A stretch of 8,735 nucleotides of DNA from JAKSUT01 sp045616505. Its GTDB lineage: Bacteria > Cyanobacteriota > Vampirovibrionia > Gastranaerophilales > Gastranaerophilaceae. The notes below the pieces were generated by a model that was not told the origin of the DNA, did not search any database, and saw nothing but the letters and a program-made list of their open reading frames with translations. A program made the position numbers and the translations under genes. Below, piece by piece: positions 1 through 6,349 of this stretch; positions within the stretch are counted from its first letter, which is position 1; the number at the start of each line of letters is the position of its first letter. The stretch lies in NCBI GenBank assembly GCA_045616505.1, contig JAZLGV010000048.1, forward strand, positions 1 to 8,735, written 5' to 3'.

Positions 1-3
1 TAG

Positions 4-9
4 CTCCTT
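4..9 (-). promoter_or_regulatory. Ribosome binding site of a divergent gene lying off the left edge
   Basis: The minus strand reads TAAGGAGCTA into position 1. AAGGAG is a near-ideal Shine-Dalgarno sequence, and a start codon would fall just outside the window at normal spacing. The minus strand of positions 1-75 shows no convincing coding sequence, so this stretch is best read as that gene's 5' leader. The start codon itself cannot be seen, so this is an inference from the motif and its position. Confidence 0.35.
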
Positions 10-45
10 AGTAATTCGTAACTGTGATTTGTTTAAATCCCTTAC

Positions 46-67
46 AACATGCATGTCGGCACATGTT
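46..67. repeat. Nested palindrome cluster (ACATGCATGT and CATGT/ACATG)
   Basis: A perfect 10-bp palindrome ACATGCATGT lies at 47-56. It overlaps an inverted repeat in which CATGT (52-56) pairs with ACATG (61-65) across CGGC, and AACATG (46-51) mirrors CATGTT (62-67). It sits in the presumed divergent intergenic region, is locally richer in G and C than its surroundings, and is followed by only four T's, so it is a weak terminator at best. It may be a regulator binding site or a small hairpin in the leader of the leftward gene. Confidence 0.4.
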
Positions 68-105
68 TTGAGAACTTTAATAAATCACTTCTGTTTGTTA
101 AGTTT

Positions 106-135
106 TTGTTACAATTGTTTTTGGTAAAATATATT
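106..135 (+). promoter_or_regulatory. Candidate sigma70-type promoter of the TPR gene
   Basis: TTGTTA (106-111) and TATATT (130-135) are separated by 18 bp, each close to the consensus hexamers. Transcription would start near 142, leaving a leader of about 48 nt before the ATG at 190. In DNA this AT-rich such matches arise by chance. An alternative -10, TAAAAT at 125-130, is badly spaced from any -35. Confidence 0.35.
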
Positions 136-189
136 TGTGAAATTTATAAATTATTATTGTTATGTATAAAGGATTTAAAAGGTATAAAA

Positions 190-672
190 ATGGTTGATTA
201 TAAAGAATATACAGACGAAGGGATTTATAGTTTAAATCAAGGTGAAGCAGAAATTGCAATAGAAAAATTTTCTAAATCTATTGAATTAAAATCAGATTGG
301 GAAATTTCATATTTTTATAGGGCTGTTGCTTTTCAATCATTAGAAAAATTTGATGATGCGATATTAGATTATACAAAAGCTATTCAAATAAACGATAAAA
401 TGACAGATGCTTACTACAATAGAGCTTATATATCTTTGACTAGAAAAGATATTGAAAATAAAAATATGGAAAAAATTGTTGAAGATTTGGAAAAAGCATT
501 AGAGTTAGACGATAAATTTATTGATGCTCTTTATGCGATGGCAACAGTTTTAAAAAAATTAGGTGAGTATAAAAAAGCTTTAACTTATTTAGATAGAATA
601 ATAGAAATAGAACCGCAAGCGATAAATGCTAATGCGTTGAAAAAGTTGTTATTGCAAAAATATATAAAATAA
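190..672 (+). CDS. Small TPR-repeat protein, soluble scaffold of unknown partner
   Basis: This encodes 160 residues built almost wholly of tetratricopeptide repeats, helix-turn-helix units that bind other proteins. Four repeats can be seen, at about residues 5-38, 40-73, 74-112 and 113-146. Typical positions are kept: the Gly/Ala pattern, A57, A64, A79, G125, A130 and P142. Repeat 3 carries a short charged insertion (IENKN, 88-92). There is no signal peptide or membrane segment, so it is probably cytoplasmic. The ATG at 190 is chosen because AAGG (179-182) stands 7 nt before it. An in-frame ATG at 49 would add 47 hydrophobic residues, but it has no ribosome binding site and lies in the palindrome cluster. 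The gene stands alone and converges on the aminotransferase. Its function cannot be deduced from the repeats. Confidence 0.85.
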   Translation: MVDYKEYTDEGIYSLNQGEAEIAIEKFSKSIELKSDWEISYFYRAVAFQSLEKFDDAILDYTKAIQINDKMTDAYYNRAYISLTRKDIENKNMEKIVEDLEKALELDDKFIDALYAMATVLKKLGEYKKALTYLDRIIEIEPQAINANALKKLLLQKYIK

Positions 673-673
673 A

Positions 674-1843
674 TTATTTTTCGTTTCTAAGTTTTGTAAT
701 AAATTTATTTAGTCTAAACATAGCTTCTTTTAATGTTTCAAGTGAGTAGGCATAAGAAATTCTTAAAAATCCTTCTCCGCTATCTCCGAATGCAGTTCCT
801 GGAACTGTCGCAACTTTTTCTTCTTTCAAAAATCTTGTTGCAAATTCGTCACTTGAAAGACCAAATTCTTTTATACAAGGGAAAACATAAAATGCTCCAA
901 AAGGTTCAAAACATTCTAGTTTCATTTCTTTAAAAGCATTCATTAAAAATCTTCTTCTGTGGTTGTATTCTGTTTTCATCATTTCAACGTCATTTTCGCC
1001 GTGTTTAAGTGCTTCTATTGCAGCATATTGGCTTGTTGTTGGTGCGCACATAATCGCATATTGATGTATTTTTAGCATTTGTTTAAGTATAGGCTCAGGT
1101 GCGCAAGCATATCCTAATCTCCAGCCTGTCATTGCATAAGCTTTTGAAAAACCGTTGATTAAAACAGTTCTTTCTTTCATTCCTTTTATGGAAGCTATTG
1201 AAACGTGTTTTTTTCCATAGGTTAGTTCTGAATATATTTCATCAGAAATAACATACAAATCTTTTTCTATAATGACTTTTGCAATATCTTCTAAGTCTTC
1301 TTTTTCCATAATTGAACCTGTTGGGTTATTTGGAAACGGAAGTATTAAAAATTTTGTTTTGTCTGTTATTTTTTCAAGAATTTCTTGTGCTGTTAGTTTA
1401 AAATTGTTTTCTGCTTTGAGGTCGATAATAACAGGTGTTGCACCTGCAAGAATTGCACAAGGATAATATGAAACATAGCTTGGTTGAGGTATAAGAACTT
1501 CATCCCCTGTGTTTACCATTGCACGAAGAGCAATATCTATTGCTTCTGAACCTCCAACAGTAACCATTACTTCTGAGTTGTAATCGTAAGAAATATTTTG
1601 AGAATTTCTTAAATAATTACAAATTTCTTGTTTTAGTTCTTTTAATCCAGAATTTGAAGTGTAAAATGTTTTTCCTTTTTCAAGAGCATAAATACCTTCA
1701 TCTCTGATGTGCCATGGAGTGTCAAAATCTGGTTCTCCGACACCAAGTGAGATAACATCTTGCATTTCACTTACTAAATCGAAAAATTTTCTTATTCCAG
1801 AAGGTTTAATATTTACAATTTTTTCGGATAGAGGAATTGTCAT
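674..1843 (-). CDS. PLP-dependent class I/II (AspC/AlaT-like) aminotransferase
   Basis: This cytoplasmic fold-type I aminotransferase has 389 residues, full length for subgroup I. It moves an amino group between an amino acid and a 2-oxo acid, usually with glutamate/2-oxoglutarate as one pair. The key residues are present: Y61, N173 in PNNPTG (171-176), D201 and Y204 in SDEIY (200-204), the Schiff-base lysine K234 in GFSKAYAMTGWRLGY, phosphate-binding R242, and carboxylate-binding R361 in FLRISYA. Its start overlaps the stop of the Lrp/AsnC gene as ATGA (1840-1843), so translation is probably coupled; AGAGAGG (1854-1860) may also serve as a ribosome binding site. The sequence and the regulator neighbour recall B. 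subtilis YugH/AlaT, an alanine transaminase. Aspartate, aromatic or N-acetyl-diaminopimelate substrates (PatA-like) remain possible, since the motifs do not fix the substrate. The class is very sure; the substrate is not. Confidence 0.93.
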   Translation of the reverse strand: MTIPLSEKIVNIKPSGIRKFFDLVSEMQDVISLGVGEPDFDTPWHIRDEGIYALEKGKTFYTSNSGLKELKQEICNYLRNSQNISYDYNSEVMVTVGGSEAIDIALRAMVNTGDEVLIPQPSYVSYYPCAILAGATPVIIDLKAENNFKLTAQEILEKITDKTKFLILPFPNNPTGSIMEKEDLEDIAKVIIEKDLYVISDEIYSELTYGKKHVSIASIKGMKERTVLINGFSKAYAMTGWRLGYACAPEPILKQMLKIHQYAIMCAPTTSQYAAIEALKHGENDVEMMKTEYNHRRRFLMNAFKEMKLECFEPFGAFYVFPCIKEFGLSSDEFATRFLKEEKVATVPGTAFGDSGEGFLRISYAYSLETLKEAMFRLNKFITKLRNEK

Positions 1844-2322
1844 GGAGTAATTACCTCTCTCATATCTTTTGGTTTTTTAGCAAGAACTGTTCCTTGAGCT
1901 TTGTATTTTTTCAAAATAAAGTGTGTTGCTGTACTTAAAACGGTATCAAGCGTAGAAAGTTTGTCAGATACGAATGCTGAAACTTCTTTTAATGACTTTC
2001 CTTCTAATGTAACAAGAAGGTCAAAACCACCTGAAATCAAATATACTGAATGGACTTCAGGATAGTTATAAATTCTTTCTGCGATAGAATCAAAGCCTTG
2101 TCCTCTTTGTGGTGTTACTCTCACTTCTATAAGAGCTGTAACTGTTTCGATAGAAGTTTTTTCCCAATCGATAAGGGTATGATAGCCACAAATTATACCT
2201 TCTTCTTCCATTTTTTTTATTTCATTTGCAACTTCAATTTCTTCTTTATCAAGTAAAACGGCAAGTTCTTTTGGGCTTATTTTGCTGTTTTTTTCAATGG
2301 TCATCAAAATTTCTTTACGCAT
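1840..2322 (-). CDS. Lrp/AsnC-family transcriptional regulator
   Basis: A 160-residue regulator of the feast/famine family. Residues 1-50 form the winged helix-turn-helix. Residues about 58-137 form the RAM (AsnC) ligand-binding and oligomerising domain, with the signature VYLISGGFDLLV (93-104). In this family amino acids bind in the RAM domain and change DNA binding by the octamer. The start is set at ATG 2322 because GGAG (2329-2332) lies 6 nt upstream; a TTG four codons earlier would sit inside that ribosome binding site. The last four bases overlap the aminotransferase start, so the regulator most likely controls its own two-gene operon. The protein resembles B. subtilis YugG/AlaR, which accompanies YugH/AlaT. 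The effector, perhaps alanine or another substrate of the enzyme, is inferred only. Confidence 0.93.
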   Translation of the reverse strand: MRKEILMTIEKNSKISPKELAVLLDKEEIEVANEIKKMEEEGIICGYHTLIDWEKTSIETVTALIEVRVTPQRGQGFDSIAERIYNYPEVHSVYLISGGFDLLVTLEGKSLKEVSAFVSDKLSTLDTVLSTATHFILKKYKAQGTVLAKKPKDMREVITP

Positions 2323-2328
2323 TCTTTT

Positions 2329-2332
2329 CTCC
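2329..2332 (-). promoter_or_regulatory. Ribosome binding site deciding the Lrp/AsnC start
   Basis: The minus strand reads TTGGAGAAAAGAATG. GGAG is 6 nt before the ATG at 2322, which is optimal, and the upstream TTG at 2334 overlaps this site and so is unlikely to be the start. Confidence 0.8.
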
Positions 2333-2352
2333 AATTTAATTATTGTTTTTTT

Positions 2353-2381
2353 AGTATAGACCTTTTAAAAATCTATTTCAA
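2353..2381 (-). promoter_or_regulatory. Sigma70-type promoter of the Lrp-aminotransferase operon
   Basis: On the minus strand TTGAAA (2376-2381), a 17-bp spacer and TATACT (2353-2358) give a strong match to the vegetative promoter. The start site would be near 2346, leaving a leader of about 24 nt that contains the GGAG ribosome binding site. The -35 element begins 8 nt past the stop codon of the AsmA-like gene, so the pair can be transcribed independently of that gene. Confidence 0.7.
2357..2375. promoter_or_regulatory. Imperfect palindrome in the promoter spacer, candidate Lrp/AsnC operator
   Basis: TAGACCTTTTAAAAATCTA matches its own reverse complement at seven of nine paired positions (TAGAnnTTTnAAAnnTCTA). 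It fills the 17-bp spacer and touches the first bases of the -10. The TAG...CTA ends recall the YAG...CTR ends of known Lrp sites, although those are usually 15 bp. A protein bound here would compete with RNA polymerase. That the neighbouring regulator binds it is inference. Confidence 0.45.
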
Positions 2382-2389
2382 CTTTTTAA

Positions 2390-5386
2390 TTATTTTAGTT
2401 TCTTTAATGAAGATAAGAAATTGTTATTTTGAATATCTCCATCTACTTTTGTTAAAAATATTTGACTCATTTTTTCATCAAGTTCAGAACTTAGTTTTGG
2501 AAGTTGTGAAATTTCAGTTGAGTATAAGTAACTTTCTTGAGAATTTGTATTTGGCATTATCATTGCTAAATTGTTTAAAGACAATGTACGCAAGAAACCA
2601 AGGAAACCTTTATGTTTGTTGCTGAATTTTGTATATATACGAAGTGTTGCGTCCATTGTTTCCAAATCTATTCTTCCTATTATGAATGAACTTAATTGAG
2701 GTGATGATGATTTGATTGTCATTGATTTTATAATATTGTCTTGTATTAAGATGTTTCCTGAGATGTTTTTGAACATACCGTCAGGAATATTTACTATATC
2801 TATGAAAGTTGTTGGACTAATCATTGTTATTGGATTTCTAAAAATTGAAACAAAGTTTAAAATATATTCAATATAACCAAGTTTGTTGATTGTACCATTT
2901 CCAATAGTGAATTTTATTGTACCGTTCAATTTGAAAGAATTATCTGTTGAAAAATCTATTATTGCAGAGCCTTTACCTGATATTTCGTTTTTTAAATTAA
3001 GTAAATTTGTTGCAAGTATATCTGCATCTACGGTTTTTGCTCCTAAGTGAATATTGTATTTTTGATTTTTTAAATCACAAAGTATTCTAAGTGCAGATGT
3101 TCCTTTTGCAAAATCAAATTTGTTTGAATTGATTTTTAATAATCCTTCTTTATCTAGAGTCAAGTTTGCATTTAAATTTCCAAATTCAATTTCTTTGTAG
3201 CTACCGTGTTTAAGATTAAATTTACACTTTTCAACTATTAGCATGTTTGGATTGAACGTATAAGCTTCGTTGCTATCATCATCATTTTCTTCTGCTGCAA
3301 TAGTATTTATTATTTGTTCTTGTAGTTTTTCTTCTTTTATATAATTTTTCAAATCAGTTGGATTTGAAACTCTCATACCTAAAATACTTAATTTTGGTAA
3401 ACTTTCGTATTTTTCAACAATTTGATTAAAGTTATTGATAGTAATATTACCTGTTTCTGTGTCGTTTATGTTTTTAGGACCTTCTTGTAATTTTAAACTT
3501 CTTGCAGCACGTCCTTTAAGAACAGAGTAATCTTCGTATGGAGTTTGTGCCATAGAATTTATTAATCGTTCCATATCTATTTCATCAACAGTTAAATTTA
3601 CATCTTTGATGACTATTGGGAATAGAATTTCGTTTTTAATTTTTCCGTTAAAGTCATAATTTGAACGTCTAAATTGTCCTTTTGAAATAAGGTTAATATT
3701 TTTTGAATCAGTATAAAGTTTGGCACTTTTAATTCTTAATCTTTGGCTTGGAATAGTTATGTCTTCTGCGTTAAAAGCACCTGATATAATTGGTGTTTTG
3801 CCATAGTTTAAATATTTTATATTTCCGTCAATAAGTCCTTTTCTAAAAAATCTTTGACCGATTAATACGTTCAAAAATTCACTAGGAAGCGGACGGAAGA
3901 AATCAAATCCAAATTCTTTTAATGCTCCTGTTGCGATATCTGCTTTTCCTGCAAGTTTTAGAACAGGATTAAGTTTTGAGTTTTTGTTTATCGTTCTTGA
4001 AATATAATAGTCAATTTTATTTATATCTAATAATGTTCCTTTAAGAGTCATTTCTGCAAGAATTGCTCTGTCAAAGTTTTTTGGAGTGATAGAAGTTTTG
4101 TCAAATAGAATATCTTGTCCTTTGTCTATTTTAAAATAGGCATTAATTTTTTGTTCTGTTGGTGTTGCATTTACCATTACAATAGTTCTTGAATCTGCTG
4201 TAAGTTCTATTGGTACATTTGCAAGTTTTGAAACATAATTTTTGGTGAAATTGTTTGATGTATATCCTTTTAAGACTACATTTGCGTTAAGGTTTTTCAT
4301 GTAATCTTTTATTGAACCTGAAGCCTCAAGTTTATTTCGGTTGCTTGTTGCAAAAGTTGCTTTAAAATCTTTAAGTGTAATATCTTTTTTGTCTATAAGT
4401 ATTGTACCGTTTGAAATTTTTACAGGCATGTCATAGACTGGTGTTAGTTTTAAACCTGTTTTGTGAACTTTGATTTTTCCTGAAAGGTCGTCATTTTTTA
4501 AATTTATTGAAAAGTCAAAGTTTCCATATATGTCTTTGAAAAATGCTAAATATTCATCTCCGTCAGGAATGATTACGTTAGAATTAATTAGTCTTACTAT
4601 GTTTTTTAAATCAAAGTTTTTTGAAGAAATAGTAGTGTCAAAGTTTGAATTTGTATCAATGTTTCCATTGATATTTAATTTTGATTTGTTTACTAAAATA
4701 TCAAGGTTGTTTATGAAAAGTTTGTTGTCTTTTACATAAGTTGTATTTTTGTCTTTTAGTGAAATGTTTAGTTTTTCATTTTTCTTTTGTAATTTTGTTT
4801 TTATATCGAAATGAATGTATTTAGGTGAAACTTGGTCTGAAACAAAAATGTTTCTGCCCCATAAATTTAGTGATAAATCAGGAGCTTGTTTGTATGTTAC
4901 ATAAATGTTTTCGATATTTAAAATTGAATTAATCCAGTCTATTGTCCAATCAAAAGGTTTTGGCTCTTCTTTTTTTTCTTCTTGTGGAATAAGGCTTAAT
5001 AATTCATTCGTGTCAATGTATATATTTTTACTTGTGATTTTGTTTAAAGTTATTTTTTTCTTTAGTATTTCGTTGAAAGAAATATTTGTTTCAAAGTTGC
5101 TGATTTGAACAATTGATTTTGAATTTTTGTTTAATATTAGTTGTTCTATTTCAAAGTTGATTTTTGGAGCAAGGCTTGTTTGTAATTTCGGATTTTCTAT
5201 TATAAGTTCAACATCAAGTTGTTTTTTCAGTTCGTTTTTAGCGAAATTCAAGAAATGAGGATTTGAAATAAGATTAGGCAATATGTACAAGTAAGTTATA
5301 AAAGGTAATGATACCAAAATAACTGCTATAATTGATATTGTTGTGATAACTGTTTTTAATTTTAAAAATTTCAAAATTTTGTTCAT
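2390..5386 (-). CDS. AsmA/YhdP-like envelope protein, putative intermembrane lipid-transport bridge
   Basis: A 998-residue protein with a basic N-terminus, one membrane anchor (about residues 12-36) and a long beta-rich region that would lie in the periplasm. Short alternating hydrophobic strands recur throughout. An AsmA-like C-terminal region can be seen at about 815-925: FKLNGTIKFTIGNG, then NISGNILIQDNIIKSMTIKS, then FIIGRIDLETMDATLRIYT. Known relatives (AsmA, TamB, YhdP, YdbH) are inner-membrane-anchored grooved rods that carry phospholipids towards the outer membrane, so the gene implies a diderm cell. Charged low-complexity stretches occur at about 135-145 (EEKKEEPKP) and 699-707 (EENDDDSNE). 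Start: the ATG at 5386 follows GGGGATATTT. The gene diverges from the WG-SIMPL operon across 50 bp. Which subfamily it belongs to is unclear; the fold and topology are more certain than the lipid-transport role. Confidence 0.8.
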   Translation of the reverse strand: MNKILKFLKLKTVITTISIIAVILVSLPFITYLYILPNLISNPHFLNFAKNELKKQLDVELIIENPKLQTSLAPKINFEIEQLILNKNSKSIVQISNFETNISFNEILKKKITLNKITSKNIYIDTNELLSLIPQEEKKEEPKPFDWTIDWINSILNIENIYVTYKQAPDLSLNLWGRNIFVSDQVSPKYIHFDIKTKLQKKNEKLNISLKDKNTTYVKDNKLFINNLDILVNKSKLNINGNIDTNSNFDTTISSKNFDLKNIVRLINSNVIIPDGDEYLAFFKDIYGNFDFSINLKNDDLSGKIKVHKTGLKLTPVYDMPVKISNGTILIDKKDITLKDFKATFATSNRNKLEASGSIKDYMKNLNANVVLKGYTSNNFTKNYVSKLANVPIELTADSRTIVMVNATPTEQKINAYFKIDKGQDILFDKTSITPKNFDRAILAEMTLKGTLLDINKIDYYISRTINKNSKLNPVLKLAGKADIATGALKEFGFDFFRPLPSEFLNVLIGQRFFRKGLIDGNIKYLNYGKTPIISGAFNAEDITIPSQRLRIKSAKLYTDSKNINLISKGQFRRSNYDFNGKIKNEILFPIVIKDVNLTVDEIDMERLINSMAQTPYEDYSVLKGRAARSLKLQEGPKNINDTETGNITINNFNQIVEKYESLPKLSILGMRVSNPTDLKNYIKEEKLQEQIINTIAAEENDDDSNEAYTFNPNMLIVEKCKFNLKHGSYKEIEFGNLNANLTLDKEGLLKINSNKFDFAKGTSALRILCDLKNQKYNIHLGAKTVDADILATNLLNLKNEISGKGSAIIDFSTDNSFKLNGTIKFTIGNGTINKLGYIEYILNFVSIFRNPITMISPTTFIDIVNIPDGMFKNISGNILIQDNIIKSMTIKSSSPQLSSFIIGRIDLETMDATLRIYTKFSNKHKGFLGFLRTLSLNNLAMIMPNTNSQESYLYSTEISQLPKLSSELDEKMSQIFLTKVDGDIQNNNFLSSLKKLK

Positions 5387-5402
5387 AAATATCCCCGAAT
5401 TT

Positions 5403-5411
5403 ATTATAGCA
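5403..5411 (-). promoter_or_regulatory. Extended -10 promoter of the AsmA-like gene
   Basis: The minus strand reads TGCTATAAT, a perfect -10 hexamer with the TGn extension that can replace a -35; no TTGACA-like element is found upstream. Transcription would start near 5396, giving a leader of only about 10 nt that begins with the GGGGA ribosome binding site. Confidence 0.5.
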
Positions 5412-5421
5412 TAAGTTTTTA

Positions 5422-5430
5422 TGTTATTAT
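5422..5430 (+). promoter_or_regulatory. Candidate extended -10 promoter of the WG-SIMPL operon
   Basis: TGTTATTAT combines the TGn extension with a TATTAT hexamer. The predicted start site, seven bases past the hexamer, coincides with the A of the ATG at 5437, which would make a leaderless mRNA. This agrees with the lack of any Shine-Dalgarno sequence before that ATG. The DNA here is almost pure A/T, so a chance match is quite possible. Confidence 0.35.
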
Positions 5431-5436
5431 ATTATT

Positions 5437-6336
5437 ATGAGAAAATTTTACTTTTTAATATTATTTGTATGTTTTTTTATTGGTTTAACTGCTCCTGTAT
5501 ATTCCGCAGAGCATAAAATGTCTGATGTTGTTGTTTTTTCTAAAAAAAATAAATTCGGTTTAAAAGAAAAAGCAACTGAAGAAGTTATTGTTGAGCCAAA
5601 ATATGATAAGTTTATAAGACTAGGTGAAACTTCTTGGATTGTTAAAAGAAAAAATAAATTTGGTTTGATGGATAGCGATGGTAATTATTTAGTAGAACCA
5701 AAATATTCTCATTGTGAAAGAGTTTTTGTAACTTTTGCAAAACTTGGAAATGATAAAGATTATGGTTTGCATGATGAAACAGGAAAAGAAATAATTCCAC
5801 ATGAATATTCTCAAATAGAACCGACTTTTGGAAAAATGTTTGTAACTTGTAAAAAATATAAGTATGGTTTGATGGATTATAGTGGTAATATCGTTTTAAG
5901 AAATGTTTTTGACGAAATTTATATGCCATCTTCTTCAGTTTTAAGGCTAAAATATGATGATGAATGGTATGAATTAGAAGCGAAAAGAAAAGAAGATATA
6001 AATATGCCAAAAGCTACTAATAATACTCTTTCTCTTGATGATGATTTTACTATAACAAATATTGTTATAAATACAGGTGTTGTTTCAGGTTATTCAGTTG
6101 TTACTTTTACAGATTATGTGTTGAAAGTTTTTTCAACAATTTCACCTGCTTATGAAGCAACAATAGACGAATTGATGTTTTCAAAAGGTGCAGATACAAT
6201 TCCTGTAATAATGAAATTTTCTTGGCTTCCAAAATTCCCAGTTGTATATACAAAAAAATATTTTAATTATTTTGGTTGTCCAAATAATGGTGTTTTGTAC
6301 GGTGCAAAAAGTAATTTGAAACAAAAGATAAAGTAG
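5437..6336 (+). CDS. Exported WG-repeat protein with an unidentified C-terminal domain
   Basis: A 299-residue protein with a signal peptide: basic MRK, hydrophobic core 4-19, and likely cleavage at VYS/A or VYSA/E (residues 23-25). At least four WG-type repeats follow, with the aromatic-Gly pair at 40-41, 75-76, 109-110 and 143-144, that is 34-35 residues apart. Each continues as GL.D..G...V.PKY. All use Phe or Tyr in place of the usual Trp (KFGL, KFGL, DYGL, KYGL). A fifth, degraded unit ends near DEWYELE (176-181). WG repeats are thought to form beta structures that bind other proteins or ligands, with no fixed activity. Residues about 195-299 match no family I recognise. The ATG at 5437 is the only canonical start after the in-frame TAG at 5407, and it has no ribosome binding site. 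The gene is probably co-transcribed with the SIMPL gene. Confidence 0.85.
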   Translation: MRKFYFLILFVCFFIGLTAPVYSAEHKMSDVVVFSKKNKFGLKEKATEEVIVEPKYDKFIRLGETSWIVKRKNKFGLMDSDGNYLVEPKYSHCERVFVTFAKLGNDKDYGLHDETGKEIIPHEYSQIEPTFGKMFVTCKKYKYGLMDYSGNIVLRNVFDEIYMPSSSVLRLKYDDEWYELEAKRKEDINMPKATNNTLSLDDDFTITNIVINTGVVSGYSVVTFTDYVLKVFSTISPAYEATIDELMFSKGADTIPVIMKFSWLPKFPVVYTKKYFNYFGCPNNGVLYGAKSNLKQKIK

Positions 6337-6339
6337 GAG
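6335..6339 (+). promoter_or_regulatory. Ribosome binding site of the SIMPL gene, overlapping the WG stop codon
   Basis: AGGAG shares its first two bases with the TAG stop (6334-6336) of the WG-repeat gene and stands 10 nt before the ATG at 6350. The arrangement favours co-transcription and translational coupling of the two genes. Confidence 0.75.
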
Positions 6340-6349
6340 TGATTTTGAT

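Noticed and set aside
20..60. Single CRISPR repeat or tRNA T-arm suggested by GTTTAAATCCC
   Set aside because: Only one copy is present, no spacer pattern can be seen, and the flanking bases do not pair as a T-stem; the left edge cuts off any test.
49..189. Longer TPR protein starting at ATG 49 with a hydrophobic N-terminal segment
   Set aside because: There is no ribosome binding site before 49, the region contains palindromes and promoter-like hexamers, and ATG 190 has AAGG at good spacing and begins directly with TPR sequence.
2323..2334. TTG start at 2334 for the Lrp/AsnC regulator
   Set aside because: The TTG overlaps the GGAG ribosome binding site, and the ATG at 2322 has ideal spacing and matches the usual N-terminus of the family.
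4470..4739. Plus-strand open frame inside the AsmA-like gene
   Set aside because: It is a shadow of the 998-residue coding frame and shows no domain or start signal.
5642..6010. 122-codon open frame on the minus strand inside the WG-repeat gene
   Set aside because: Its product is a run of His, Tyr, Phe and Leu typical of the antisense of an A/T-rich gene, it has no ribosome binding site, and it lies wholly inside a well-supported gene.
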